NCBI GenBank assembly: GCA_022432975.1
Contig: CM039508.1
Span: 20,849,213 to 20,913,212, forward strand
DNA from: Begonia masoniana
Taxonomy: Eukaryota; Streptophyta; Magnoliopsida; Cucurbitales; Begoniaceae
Length of the DNA: 64,000 nt
Reading direction: 5' to 3'
Part shown: positions 32,971 through 44,880 of the stretch, piece after piece
Position numbering within the stretch: position 1 is the stretch's first letter
Layout of the letters: every line of letters starts with the position of its first letter
The notes under the pieces: model-generated
Databases searched by the model: none
Seen by the model: only the letters and a program-made list of their open reading frames with translations
What the model was told of the DNA's origin: nothing
Translations under genes and position numbers: made by a program

Positions 32971-34333
32971 AGTTAAGTGTTTTAATTAAAATTTTAAATT
33001 CTTGTCTAAGTTATTGTTCCTAAATTAGTGAGGTGTTTATCTTCTTAATGTCTTAGGTAATTTTAGGCACTAAGGAATATTCTTAGCTAAGACAATAAGA
33101 TATTAGGGAACATACTCACTTAAGGAAACAACTTAATGACAATATTAAACACTTAACAAAATTACTAAAGAAATTAATATTTTCAATAATTGCTAACCAC
33201 CACAAATTTAACCCAATTTAGCCAAGTCACCAACTTTTGACTAGAATCACTCAAAATAATATAAATGCAAACTAATTAACTTCAAAAACAGCAAGTATTA
33301 AAATTAGAGCACAAATTTTGTCAAAGTGAACATGCTGAAATTTTAAGTTAAATAGAGCAGAATTTTCAAGCTAGTTATAGGTTCAATATGATCTATTTTG
33401 ACATGTTAGTGACATATTCTTGTACTCTCAAATTTGTGCACTAAAATAACAGCAAGTAATACGAGTATAACACAAATTAGATCAAGAATATCATGCTGAA
33501 ATTTTCAGATTAGCAAGCAGAATTTTCATGTAGTGTTTGACTCAATATTGCCGATTTAAATCATGCTAATGCTAAATTCATATAAACCAATTTGTGCATT
33601 CAATTAACAGCATATAATAGGAGAGTTTATAAGCTAGAACAAGAGCAACATTCAGCAATTTAATATGCAAATTTCGAGCATAACATAAAGATGCAAAACC
33701 GAGAAGATAAGTCAAGAATAATCCGATTTTGCTAATGCTAGATCTAGGCCGATTTTAAGCACCAAAATTTCCAAAAATTTTATATATTTAATGGACAATA
33801 TTTAAGTGATAAAACATGGTTCAAATGATAACATGATAAGCTAGATAACTCAAGCAAAAATTATACTAAAAACCGAGAGGAAAGAAGCAAAAACCATGAA
33901 GAGAAGAACATCAAATTAAACCGGTTTTTATATAATCCTTATGGCCGATTTTTAAACATCATTTCACCAATATTTTGAGCATACATTTAGCTTATATTTT
34001 AATGCAAAGACTTGACTCAAAATATAGAAAAATAAATTAGAAAAACCGAGGCAAAGAAACATGTAAATCCGAGAACAAGATGAAGTATAAAACCGAGGGA
34101 AATTTGAACTATACCTTGGCCGATTTTGTAGCAATGCATACCAGATTTTAACACAATAGATCAAGCATGGAGATGACAATAATAATGGCAGCAAGTAATA
34201 AAAATAAATAGCACAAGTTAGCACAATTTTAGTAAGAAAATAATGCTACAAAATGAAATGAGCCGCTATCCCGGTTTTGTGCCGATTTTTAACTATTGTC
34301 ATGGCAACTAAAATGCATCGTGGGAAGCCTTTT
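32971..34333 (-). other. E7 long non-coding leader
   Basis: About 1.36 kb of very AT-rich sequence lies between the PBS and gag. It contains repeated phrases (CAGCAAGTAATA, CATGCTGAAATTTT, CCGATTTT) but no ORF. Long leaders are usual in plant Gypsy elements that carry only gag and protease. Confidence 0.6.
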
Positions 34334-34346
34334 GGCTCTGATACCA
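34334..34346 (-). other. Primer binding site of E7
   Basis: The minus strand reads TGGTATCAGAGCC, an exact initiator-Met PBS, two bases from the LTR at 34349. Confidence 0.9.
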
Positions 34347-34348
34347 CT

Positions 34349-34406
34349 TGACACTGGATCCCCTAGAGAAAGGTCCGTGTGTTACCCACAAAATAATCAA
34401 AAGAGT
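34349..34406 (-). repeat. E7 5' LTR stub
   Basis: 58 bp match the start of 28775 with three differences, then the sequence switches abruptly to E8 LTR. Confidence 0.88.
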
Positions 34407-34409
34407 GCT

Positions 34410-35636
34410 ACTTAAATTGAAACATTGTCAACTAAACCTTCACATCAACTGACATCAGTTAAACCGCCCCATCAACTGCCAAATTGTTACATAGATGCAC
34501 TCCTCCAACCAGTTTAGTCCTCAGCAAACTCAGTAAACACACCTGCTGTCACCTCTTCACCTACATCACAAAACTCATCTATTAGCCTAATGCTAAGTAA
34601 GTAAAGCAATAATGAAATGAAATGCTGAAATATGAATTCTTAAACATGCAATTTCTACTTTCTCATCTTAGTTGTTCATGCATCATTTCTGTTCAGATCC
34701 CCCTGTGAAATTGGGAGTTGGATCAACTTTCCCAAAGTATAAATATCCACTGACTCATTAAGGGGCATATTAATTCCTTTAACAGTAAATCTGATTCACA
34801 TAGCTGTTTTCAATCCCCCTGTTCGATGGGAAGGGGATCAAATTTCCAAAAGTTTAAATATCCACTGTCTCATTAAGGGGAGGATTAATTTTCTTAACAG
34901 TAAATCTGATTCACATAGCTGTTTCATTATGTTCATTCCTTACCATGCCAACATGCATTCAAATTCATTTTCGTATACTTTTAAAATATGATGCATAACA
35001 TACAGACACATTCAAGTAAACAAAATCCTAATGTTTTATGATGTAGGCCCGAAGGCACAAGCATACTTCACTTACCTGGCTTCCTGGACAAGCTCAATTG
35101 TAAATTACTTCGGGTTTGCTCAAACCTAAACCATAGACAGAGCATACATTAAACTTTCATTAAACTTCATTCTAAACCATCTAAAAATCTAAGGGAACTA
35201 GTTTGGGAGCTCATTTCATAGTGTATTCCCGATTCACCACAAAACCGAGACTAACTCGCACCTACAGCATTTCTCAAAACTCACATTCTTCCGTAAGCAA
35301 ACCAACAAATGTATACTCTATAACCATCCTAAATCATCAGCAAGAAGAAAGATCGAGGGGAAACTCACCTAGACTGCAGAAATCGGAGGGAAGATCTCTT
35401 AGAACACTCAGCTGAAACGAGAGTTGAAAGGGAAATAGAAAACAGTGGCAGCTACTGTGCATTAATCACAAATCCACTTCCCTTAAATAGGTTATCCACT
35501 ATTAAATCCCCAAATTACAATTTTTCCCTAACCTAGTCATTGATTAACCAAACCACTAATTTCCGCAAATTTCAACCCTAAAATGTACATCACACATTGG
35601 TAAAATAATTCGATTAAAACGGAACCGGGTGTTACA
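34410..35636 (-). repeat. E8 3' LTR, truncated
   Basis: From ACTTAAATTGAAACATTG it aligns with 41256-42474 of the other LTR. The CCGAT motif array and the LTR 3' end have been lost at the E7 junction. It carries the splice-donor/hairpin module (35041-35075). Confidence 0.9.
35041..35075 (-). promoter_or_regulatory. Splice-donor/hairpin module, E8 3' LTR
   Basis: Donor at 35075-35070, hairpin GCC-TTCG-GGC at 35056-35047, then CTACATCAT on the minus strand. Confidence 0.7.
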
Positions 35637-35710
35637 ATCTACCCTCCTTAAAAGAATTTTGTCCTGGAACCGGGTGTTACAATCTACCCTCCTTAAAAGA
35701 ATTTTGTCCT
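35621..35710 (-). repeat. 45-bp tandem duplication of LTR end plus polypurine tract
   Basis: The unit runs from GGAACCGGGTGTTACA through the reversed purine tract to TTTTGTCCT. It is present twice, 35621-35665 and 35666-35710, without differences visible by eye. Confidence 0.92.
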
Positions 35711-35769
35711 CAAAATTCAGTACCTGAATAATTCTGGATATTGGTCCATCATGTCTTGGTAGCGCTCCC

Positions 35770-37276
35770 AAGTTTTCTCCTCAATGTTCTAGTTGTGCTA
35801 CAAGACTTTCACTAAACGAACCTCTTTGTTGCGCAATACCTTCACTGCATAGTCCAGGATCCTTACTAGTTTCTCCTTATAGGTAAGGGTAGGATGAACT
35901 TCAATGTCTTGCTGCTCCACAACATGATATGGATCCCATATGAACTTCTTCAACATAGAAACATGGAACACACCGTGTATCCCCTCCATAGAAACCGGTA
36001 GCTGCAACTGATAGGCTGCTCTCTCAACTCTCTTCAGAATAGTGAATGGTCCAATAAATCTGGGGTTCAACTTGCCTCTCTTCCCGAATCTCACAACTCC
36101 TTTAAATAGTGATACCTTGAGGAAAACTTCATCACCTACTTCAAACTCTAGTTCTCTGCGTCTTCTGTCGGCATAACTTTTCTGCCGGCTTTGAGCTGTT
36201 AAGATCCTCTGGCGGATGAGGGCAACCTTCTCAACAGTTTGTTGCACAATGTCAGGACCAAGCAACTGTGCTTCACCAACTTCATCCTAGTACAAAGGTG
36301 ATCTACATTTCCGCCCATACAAGGCCTCATAAGGTGTCATTCCTATTGTTACCTGAAAACTGTTATTATAAGAAAATTCTACTAAGGATAGGTACTTGCT
36401 CTAAGAACCTTGAAAATCCAATATGCATGCACGAAGCATATCCTCTAATGTTTGGATGGTTCTTTCGGACTGTCCATCTGTTTGAGGGTGAAAGGCTGTG
36501 GTAAAGTTGAGTTGTGTACCCATAGCCTGATGCAAACTCTTCCAAAACTTAAATGTAAATCTAGAATCGCGGTCTGAAACTATGGTATTTGGAACTCCAT
36601 GTAACCTAACAATTTCTTGCACATACAATTCAGCAGGTTGATCCATCGAGTAAGTCATCTTTACCGGTAGGAAATGAGCTGATTTGGTTAAATAGTCAAC
36701 TATCACCCATATTGCATCAAGTCCTTTAGTCGTTCTAGGCAATCCTACTACAAAGTCCATCGTTATTTGCTCCTATTTCCATTCGGGAATTGGTAAAGGT
36801 TGTAACATTCCAGCAGGTCTCTGATGCTCAGTTTTAACCTGCTAACAATACAGACATGATCCTGCATATTCTGCCACACTTCGTTTCATACCTGGCCACC
36901 AATAATGCTGTTTAAGATCCTTGTATATCTTTGTACTCCCAGGGTGAACAGAGAACCTAGAAGAGTGTGCTTCAGAAAGAATCTCATCACGAAGTCTTTT
37001 AACGGCAGGGACAAACCATCTATTTTTAAACCTAAGGATTCTATTAGCAAAATAGTTAAAATCCGTTCTGTCCGTAGATTCCATGCTTAACTTGTACTTA
37101 TTACACTCGTCATCATTCGTTTGAGCTTCTTTTATTTTCTCCAAAATAGTAGGCTTTAAGGTTATGGCTGAGAGTATAGCTGACACACTGGATACTGCTT
37201 CTAGATCAAACCTCTGGAATTCAGACTCTAAGGCTAATGGTACATCAAGAATCAAGGCTGAGGCTGAAGTTGTCAC
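35770..37276 (-). pseudogene. E8 pol: integrase
   Basis: The zinc region is [20 protein letters not shown] with CLYC. It is cut by a TAG at 36842-36844 (Gln position) and another at 36773-36775 (Trp of EWKW). The core keeps ITMDFVVGL-type sequence, VSDRDSRFTFKFWKSLH (second Asp) and [20 protein letters not shown] (Glu). After a further break near 36280, the C-terminal part shows [30 protein letters not shown] and NKEVRLVKVL. Apart from stops the frame is well kept. Confidence 0.92.
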
Positions 37277-37588
37277 TCTACTCAAGGCATCTGCCACAAC
37301 ATTTACTTTGCCAGGATGATATTTAATCTCAAAATCATAATCCTTTGCAAATTCCAACCATCGACATTGCCTCATGTTTAATTCCTTCTGTGTAAAGATA
37401 TATTTCAGACTTTTATGGTCCGAGAATATATCACAAGTCTGTCCATACAGGTAGTGCCTCCAAATCTTAAGTGCGAATACAACTGCAGCTAATTCCAAAT
37501 CATGTGTAGGGTAATTCTTCTCATGTGTTTTCAACTGCCTAGAGGCATAAGCTATTACCTTTCCCTCTTGCATCAAGACACAGTCAAG
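37277..37588 (-). pseudogene. E8 pol: RNase H
   Basis: [10 protein letters not shown] at the RT end carries the first Asp. After a TGA at about 37588 the domain continues with [39 protein letters not shown] (Glu), [12 protein letters not shown] and [15 protein letters not shown]. Confidence 0.9.
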
Positions 37589-38563
37589 TCAAATCTTGGA
37601 TGCATCACAGTAAATGCTAAATTTACCATCATCAACGGGAAGAGTCAAAACTGGAGCATTGGTCAGTTTCTGTTTCAAGGTCTGAAAACTATGCTCACAA
37701 TCCTCAGTCCACACATACTTCATATTTTTCCTAGTTAACCGAGTGAAGGGTGTTGCAATCTTTGAGAATCCTTCAATAAACTTCCTGTATAATCCTGCAA
37801 GTCCAAGGAAACTCCAAATATCTACAGCATTCTTCGGTTGGGGCCACTCCTTAATTGCTTGAACCTTAGCTGGATCGACAGATATTCCATCACCAGAGAT
37901 CACATGACCAAGGAAGTGAACTATGTCCAGCCAAAACTCACACTTGGAAAACTTAGCATAGAGTTGGTGCTGTCTTAGCACCTCCAATACTAAGTTCAAA
38001 TGTTCTGCATGTTCTTCACTAGAACGTGAATAGATTAAAATATCATCTATAAACACAATAACAAACTTGTCTAAATACTCGTGGAACACTCTATGCATAA
38101 GATCCATAAAGGCTGCTGGTGCATTTGTCAATCCAAAAGACATTACCAAGAACTCGTAATGTCCATACCTTGTGCGAAAGGCTGTCTTAGGGATATCCCC
38201 AGATTTGACTTTTAGTTGGTAGTAAGTTGACCTCAAATCAATCTTAGAGAAAACTCGTGCACCACGAAGTTGGTCAAATAGGTCATCAATCCTCGATAAT
38301 CGATACTTGTTCTTGACAGTTAACTTATTCAATTCTCTATAATCAATGCACATACGCATCGATCCATCTTTCTTTTTGACAAAGAGAACAGGTGCACCCC
38401 ACTGTGAAAAGCTAGGGCGTATGAACCCCTTATCCAATAATTCCTCCAACTGTTTCTTTAATTCTTTAAGCTCCGTAGGTGCTAATCTATAGGGATTCTT
38501 ACATACAGGTTTAGCGCCGGGATAAACATCCACAACGAATTCAATTTCCCTATCTGGTGGCAA
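37589..38563 (-). pseudogene. E8 pol: reverse transcriptase
   Basis: This is an open stretch of 324 codons, the most intact Gypsy RT in the window. Motifs are [98 protein letters not shown] and active-site FIDDILIYS (Met of the FMDD form replaced by Ile). [20 protein letters not shown] and [20 protein letters not shown] follow. All catalytic Asp residues are present. Confidence 0.94.
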
Positions 38564-38634
38564 ACCAGGAAGGTCAGCTAGGAATACTTCTGGGAAATCT
38601 TGGACAACTAAGACATTTTGAGGATTTGCTTTTT

Positions 38635-39165
38635 CTACGTGCTGTGTGTCAAAACACTAGCTGAGAAGCACAAGTACTCTTCATATGGGGAATGTCTAGT
38701 GTTAATAGAAGTCATCACAAACATTTCCTTACTTTTCTTTGAAGCTTGAAAGGTATGTTTCAAACTACCAGGAGGTTGGAAACTAACTATTCCAATCCTA
38801 CAGTCGATCGTAGCATAATGCTTGAACAACCAATCCATTCCTAGGATTACATCAAATCTCGTTATATCCATAATAATGAGGTTAGCAGATAGGTTCATGT
38901 TTCCTACAAGTACATCACTATCAAGCATCACTCGGTTAGAGTGCATGCGTTCACCCGAGGGTAATGCTACGTTAAACACAAGCTCAGTGGGGGTAAACTG
39001 TACATCTAGTTTATCAGCAAATGTAGAGGCTATAAAAGAATGTGTTGCACCTGAATCTATTAAAGTAAAGGCAGAGGTAGAATTGATCAATATAGGACCT
39101 GACACCACAGCAAGCTGGTCTTCATCACCCGACTCCATCATGGAGAATATCCTCCGTTTAATCAT
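38635..39165 (-). pseudogene. E8 pol: aspartic protease
   Basis: FTLIDSGATHSFIASTFADK contains the intact D-S-G active site. VILGMDWLFKHYATIDC follows. The frame begins just after the gag knuckles (IKRRIFSMMESGDED) and ends about 70 bp before the RT frame, where a break separates the two. Confidence 0.93.
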
Positions 39166-40200
39166 AGCAGGGCCACTCTTAGTAGCTGGGCAGTCTCTAC
39201 TAATATGGCCGATCTTGTTGCAATTGTAGCATCTAGTGATTCTAGGCTTCGGGCACTCTTTGATCGTGTGTCCAACCTCCTCACAGTTGAAACACTTCCC
39301 AAAGCCCTATCTGCACTCGCTCGGGTGGTACTTTAAGCACTTGGGACACTGGGGAAATTTCCTGACATTCTGTACCTTTCCTCCTGTTCCTTGGCTACTC
39401 TGGCCTTCACTAGGCCTCTTTATTCCCCTTTGATGGTGTGGGTGGACCGACTTTTGTGGGACCTCTTTTGGTCCAGCACACTTCCTTTCAGCTTCTTCCA
39501 CTTTCAGAGCAGTAGACACAACTTCGCTGAATGACAAGTCTTTAATACCATAAAATTTAACTCCTCGGTAAATTTCTGGCTTCAGTCCATGAACAAATTT
39601 GAATACCTTATCCTCGTCCCTGTGAGCAAAATGTCTAGCAAACCTGGACAGGGACTCGAACTGCCTATTGTACTCGGCCACAGAACCTGTCTACTTCAAG
39701 TTTAGAAATTCCAACTTCTTTGCAGTTTGGACAGTACAGTTGAAATACTTCTTGTAGAAAATGTCTTTGAATTGCGACCAAGGCATCGCCAAGACATCAG
39801 TGGTGGTCTCTATTGTTTCCCACCAGAGTTGAGCTTCACCAGCCAAGTGAAATGTTGCCAACGTGACTTTGTCTCCTTCTTCAATGTTGGCGCACATAAA
39901 CATACTTTCAATCTTCCTAAGCCACCCTTCAGCAATAACCGGATCAGATGACTGTCCATCAAACGTTGGTGGTCATAGTCTCCAAAATCTATCTCCAGAT
40001 TGTTCATTGCTAGAACTCGATTTGGCACTTCCCTGCACCTCTCGGTTTAACAACACTCCTAACTGATCGGACTGCTGACGCACTAGGTCTGTTTGCTGAC
40101 GCACCAATTATGTCAGCTGCCTAATCACACTAGGCTCCTCCTCACTTCTCAAATTTGGCATTTCCCTTGGCACTCTAGGTCTCCCTGGGCGTCTGGCCAT
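39166..40200 (-). pseudogene. E8 gag
   Basis: The likely start is ATG at 40200 (MARRPGRPRVPREMPNLRS). It has a TAA near 40118, a CGA-to-TGA stop near 39974 and a CAG-to-TAG stop near 39690. The capsid core shows AEGWLRKIESMFMCANIEEG, FHLAGEAQLWWETI, FKDIFYKKYFN and YNRQFESLSRFARHFAH. The nucleocapsid region near 39190-39310 carries two CCHC-type knuckles. It is very similar to the E3 gag. Confidence 0.9.
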
Positions 40201-40355
40201 TATACTAAATTCATGCACAGGGTTAACTACTTTCATGAACATCTAATAACTAAGGTTAACATGAACACTTACGGTTGTTGGAGTACTCCCATGCGACGAC
40301 TGGCACTGATGAATAATCTTTTGAACAGTTTAACTGAATGTCTCTGATATCATAC
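40201..40355 (-). other. E8 leader and PBS
   Basis: The PBS is at about 40339-40352 and reads TATGATATCAGAGA on the minus strand. It is a diverged initiator-Met PBS. A donor-like GTAAGT lies at 40272-40267, about 70 nt downstream. Confidence 0.75.
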
Positions 40356-40659
40356 TGTAACGCCTCGAGTTTTCTGAACCCGGTTTGTTACTCATAAACC
40401 CGAACATAACTAAGAAAATTTCGAACCAAATTTAAAACTTCGTTCAAAAGTCAAATTTGAAAAAAAAAAACTTGCAGCGGAAAATCTTTGAGCAAAGCAA
40501 GGTTCAGCAAAACTATAAAACAGTGTTTGAATAATCAATTAAAATATTGAGAAAATAATTCGGCCGGAAGAGATGAAGGCTTAGGCATGAAATACTTAAA
40601 GTTTATAAATGTCAAACACATCATCCGCTGAACAAAGTCAACGAGAAGGGCAGAAACAA

Positions 40660-41035
40660 ACCGAAGGCTTCCACCGATGACGTCAGCCGGATGAATCAAT
40701 TATCCAACCTCAACCGATTGCAACACGACAAGTTTTGCTACTCGCATCTACCGATGACGTCAGCCGGATGATTCGTTCATCCAGCCTCTCCCGACAACAA
40801 AACGAAAAGTCTTTTACCACATCATCCGATAGGTTTAATACACGACATCCACCGATCCCTAAACGACAAAACTTCTACTACATCGTCCGATAGGTTTAAC
40901 ACTCGACATCACCCGATCACAAAATGACAAACTTACTACTTATATCTTCTGATGGCTTCCACTGAAGACATCATCCGATAGACAACAGAACAACAACTAA
41001 ACATCTGCCGATAGACATCATCTACTGATAGAAAA
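40660..41035 (-). repeat. CATCTACCGATGACGTCA motif array in the E8 LTR
   Basis: About a dozen CATCYRCCGAT words occur. CCACCGATGACGTCAGCCGG and CTACCGATGACGTCAGCCGG appear at about 40670 and 40748. It is homologous to the array in E3. Confidence 0.85.
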
Positions 41036-41883
41036 CAGGGCGACATTTCAACTACTCCTTGCTATACAAATACAACTCTAATTACAAAAAGGAATTTACT
41101 TACTTCACTAAAACCATTCAGAAACAATTCAAATCATTGCATCTCAAAATCTAGTAAGAACCAACATTAAAACCCAACAGAATACTATTATCAGAAAAAT
41201 CTCAAAAAACGTATTCAAATATTGAAACCACTACTGTCATGAAAACTCAACATACTTAAATTGAAACATTGTCAACTAAACCTTCACACCAACTGACATC
41301 AGTTAAACCACCCCATCAACTGCCAAATTGTTACATAGATGCACTCCTCCAACCAGTCTAGTCCTCAGCAAACTCAGTAAACACACCTGCTGTCACCTCT
41401 TCACCTACATCATAAAACTCATCTATTAGCCAAATGTTAAGTAAGTAAAACAATAATGAAATGAAATGCTGAAATATGAATTCCTAAACATGCAATTTCT
41501 ACTTTCTCATCTCAGTTGTTCATGCATCGTTTCTGTTCAGATCCCCCTGTGAAATTAGGAGTTGGATCAACTTTCCCAAAGTATAAATATCCACTGACTC
41601 ATTAAGGGACGGATTAATTCCCTTAACAGTAAATCTGATTCACATACCTGTTTCCGATCCCCCTGTTCGATGGGAAGCGGATCAAATTTCCCAAATTCTA
41701 AATATCCACTGTCTCATTAAGGGGCGGATTAATTCCCTTAACAGTAAATCTGATTCACATAGCTATTTCATTATGTTCATTCCTTACCATGCCAACATGC
41801 ATTCAAATTCATTTTAGTATACTTTTAAAATATGATGCATAACATACAGACACATTCAAGTAAACAAAATCCTAATGTTTTGT

Positions 41884-41914
41884 GATGTAGGCCCGAAGGC
41901 AATACTTCACTTAC
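41884..41914 (-). promoter_or_regulatory. Splice-donor/hairpin module, E8 5' LTR
   Basis: Same as the 35041 module, with hairpin 41900-41891 and a shorter donor-hairpin gap. Confidence 0.7.
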
Positions 41915-42474
41915 CTGGCTTCCTGGACAAGCTCGATTGTAAATTACTTCGGGTTTGCTCAAACCTAAACCATAGACAGAGCATACATTAAACTTTCATT
42001 AAACTTCATTCTAAACCATCTAAAATTCTAAGGGAACTAGTTTGGGAGCTCAGTTCATAGTGTATTCCCGATTCACCGCAAAACTGAGACTAACTCGCAC
42101 CTACAGCATTTCTCAAAACTCACATTCTTCCGTAAGCAAACCAACAAATGTATACTCTATAACCATCCTAAATCATCAACAAGAAGAAATATCGAGGGGA
42201 AACTCACCTAGACTGGAGAAATCGGAGGGAAGATCTCTTAGAGCACTCAGCTGAAACGAGAGTTGAAAGGGAAATAGAAAACAGTGGCGGCTACTGTGCA
42301 TCAATCACAAATCCACTTCCCTTAAATAGGTTATCCACCATTAAATCCCCAAATTACAATTTTGCCCTAACCTATCATTGATTAACCAAACCACTAATTT
42401 CCCCAAATTTCAATCCTAAAATGTACATCACACATTGGTAAAATAATTCGATTAAAACAGAACCGGGTGTTACA

Positions 42475-43100
42475 TTCTGTCTATAGTTCACATCCACCGG
42501 TGAACAGTTCATTTCTGTCTATAGTTCACATCCACCGGTGAACTCATTTCTGTTTGTAGTTCACAACCACCGGTGAACAGTGCATTTCTGCCTGCATCCA
42601 CTGCTGCCTTTAAAATTCACATCTTCCGTCTGACGTCATCCACATCTTTCGCCTGACGTCGTTTGCTTTACTATTGCTTCTATTTTATTCGCATCCTCCG
42701 CTAGTCTATATCTCCCGCCCAATTTTATTTACATTTTCCACCCAGTTCACCTCTACCGGTGAACAGTCCACTTCTGCTGTAGTTTACGTCTTCCGCCTAG
42801 TTTATTTACTTCTTTTGCCCTACATCACCCGACCCCGTCATTCACTGTAGCCTTTCTTCCGGCATGACTTCCAGTTTTGTTTTCCATTTTATTGGTTTCC
42901 CACTACATGTCAAGTCGTCCATTTCTGTCTCCCCGTTTCGCTTTTAATTCCAGAGAACGTTCCCCCTCTCTGTAAAGTTTTAAGGGTTTGTTTTTAAAGG
43001 TATAGTCTGCTCTTTTAACAAAAAAAAAAATATGTCTCGTTTTCTGTTAAATGTCTGGAGTGATGGCTCCTCGACCCCGATCGGGTCGGGGGCTGTCACA
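42475..43100 (+). repeat. E9: 3' part of a plus-oriented Gypsy LTR
   Basis: It ends GGGGGCTGTCACA, the reverse of the TGTGACAGCCC start of E11. It contains repeated TTCACATCCACCGGTGAAC words and TGACGTC sites (42475-42860). The terminal GACCCCGATCGGGTC is a near-palindrome. The other half, left of E8, is missing. Confidence 0.8.
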
Positions 43101-43144
43101 TAACCATAGTGCAATTCATAAATGTTAAAAATAACCAATAATAA
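43101..43144. other. Short spacer between E9 and E10
   Basis: 44 bp of AT-rich sequence, ending with TSD AATAA of E10. Confidence 0.6.
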
Positions 43145-43504
43145 TGTGAAGACCCCCCCGACCCAATCGGGGTCGGCGAGCCATCATTCCGGACATTTTT
43201 AAACGTGATACTTTTTTTTGAACATTGAACATTTAAAACTTAACAGAGAGCTTACATAGAGGAAATTTTCTCTGGTGTTGAAGACTGGAAGACATATTTA
43301 AAGTCGGACTTTAGAAATAAATGGAATAAGAAAAACAAGAAGACATGAATAGTAAAAACTTGGATGAGTACTCTAGACGAGAGCAAGAAGACGTGGAGAA
43401 ATGAAAACAGGAAAACAGAATACTTTGGACGTTTAAAATAAAGAGCAGAATGGACGACAGACATGCAGTGGGGGACTTAATAAAATAGGAAACATAAACT
43501 GGAA

Positions 43505-43935
43505 GTCGTGCAGTGGAAGACTTACTGTAGACGACAGAAGCCGTGGACAACAGAAGTCGTGGACGATAGAAGACAACAGAGGCTGTGGACGACAAAAATT
43601 GATGACAGAAGCCATGGATGACAGAAGTCGTGGACGATAGAAATGGACGACAGAAACTGTGGACAACAGAAGCTGTGGACGACAGAATTCGTGGACGATA
43701 GAAATGGACAACAGAAACTGTGGACAACAGAAGCCGTGGACAACAGAAGTCATGGACAAAAGAAATGGACAACAGCAACTGTGGACAACAGAAGCCCTAG
43801 ACGACAGAAGTCGTGGACGATAGAAGTGGATGACGTTATCGCAAAAAACTTTGGACGATAACTTTGGACGACTAACATTTAGCCAAATACTTTAAACAAT
43901 TACTCGTCGAACGAGTACTGTGGACAATTGCACTT
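43505..43935 (-). repeat. GTGGACGACAGAAG minisatellite array in E10
   Basis: Many degenerate copies of GTGGACGACAGAAGCC/TCGTGGACGATAGAAATG follow each other at about 16-36 bp. The right end has TTTGGACGACTAAC and GAACGAGTACTGTGGAC words. The ORFs across it on either strand are repeat translations. Confidence 0.9.
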
Positions 43936-44559
43936 TGGACGACGTTATTGCCCACAACTTTGGACGATAACTTTAAAGAACAGAATGGACGATATTTAAC
44001 AGAAAGACATAAAAATAGGAGGCATAAGACAGAAGGCTTAAAAGCTTCAAACCCTCAAAACCCGATTCAAAACAAAGTTTTAAAACATACTTGACAACAT
44101 GACAGAGATTCAAGAAAACAAACTGCATGGATTGTGACAGCCCGAGACCTGATTCCGATCGGAATCCGAGGCCAAGCCATCACTCCGGGACATAACAAAG
44201 AAAACACAAACTATAGTTTTTTTTTGAAACTTTTAGAACGTTACAGGGAGAAGAAACCTTCTCTGGAAATGGGACTGGATGACATATGTATAAAACTGGA
44301 TGACAATTACAGTTCGAAGAACAGAAGACAGAGGACTTTTATAAATCGAACCTTTAAAACTTCTCAAAGAGAGAAAACTTTCTCTGGATTTAAACACTGG
44401 GAGCTAATTTATAACCGGATTACAGAAGTGAATAACAGAAGAGATTGGGAAGAACAGGGAACAGAAAGGGACGATGAAAATAAATAAACAGAATAAACAG
44501 GAAATAAAGGCAGAAAAACATAAGCATAAGACTGGCGGAGGAAGTGGATTTTAAACAAA

Positions 44560-44880
44560 TGTGAACAGTGACAACGGTAGATGTGAATAAGACAAAAGTG
44601 TACAGTGGCAGCGGTGGATGTGAACAAACAAAGGCAGCGGTGGATATGAATTTTAAAAGTGGCGATGGATGTGAATATGATAAAAATGAATAGTGGCAGC
44701 GGTGGATGTGAATACAACAAAAATGAACAGTGGCAGCGGTGGAGGCGGGCAGAAGTGCACTGTTCACCGGTGGATGTGAATAAGACAAAACAGATGACGT
44801 CAGGCGGAAGATGAAATTTTAATGACAGCGGTGGATGCAGTTTTAAATGGGCAGCGGTGGATATGGATAAACTGGGCGGG
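44560..44880 (-). repeat. GCAGCGGTGGATGTGAA motif array, E11 3' LTR
   Basis: About ten copies of GTGGCAGCGGTGGATGTGAA-type words alternate with AAAATGAACA. One ATGACGTCAGGCGGAAGATG block lies near 44793. On the other strand the words read CATCCACCGCTGCC. The same array lies at 51490-51790. Confidence 0.9.

Larger units (their letters stand above)
28775..34406 (-). mobile_element. E7: non-autonomous Gypsy-type retrotransposon (gag and protease only)
   Basis: Read on the minus strand: 5' LTR stub, PBS at 34334-34346, leader, gag, protease, a repeat-containing C-terminal region and the 3' LTR. No reverse transcriptase or integrase motif is found in 30186-34348, so it must have depended on another element's enzymes. 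The LTR ends are TGACAC/TGTCA. Confidence 0.8.
34410..42474 (-). mobile_element. E8: Tekay-like Gypsy retrotransposon, truncated at its 3' LTR
   Basis: On the minus strand it is 5' LTR (42474-40356), PBS, gag, protease, RT, RNase H, integrase and a truncated 3' LTR (35636-34410). The proteins are close to those of E3 throughout. It lies in a plus-oriented LTR (E9). Confidence 0.92.
40356..42474 (-). repeat. E8 5' LTR
   Basis: It is 2119 bp, from TGTAACGCCTCG to CCGGGTGTTACA on the + strand. It contains the CCGATGACGTCA motif array (40660-41035), a two-unit repeat (about 41540-41765) and the splice-donor/hairpin module (41884-41914). Confidence 0.93.

Noticed and set aside
43311..43861. Several overlapping ORFs on both strands
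   Set aside because: They translate the GTGGACGACAGAAG minisatellite of the E10 LTR in different frames. Repetition alone keeps them open.
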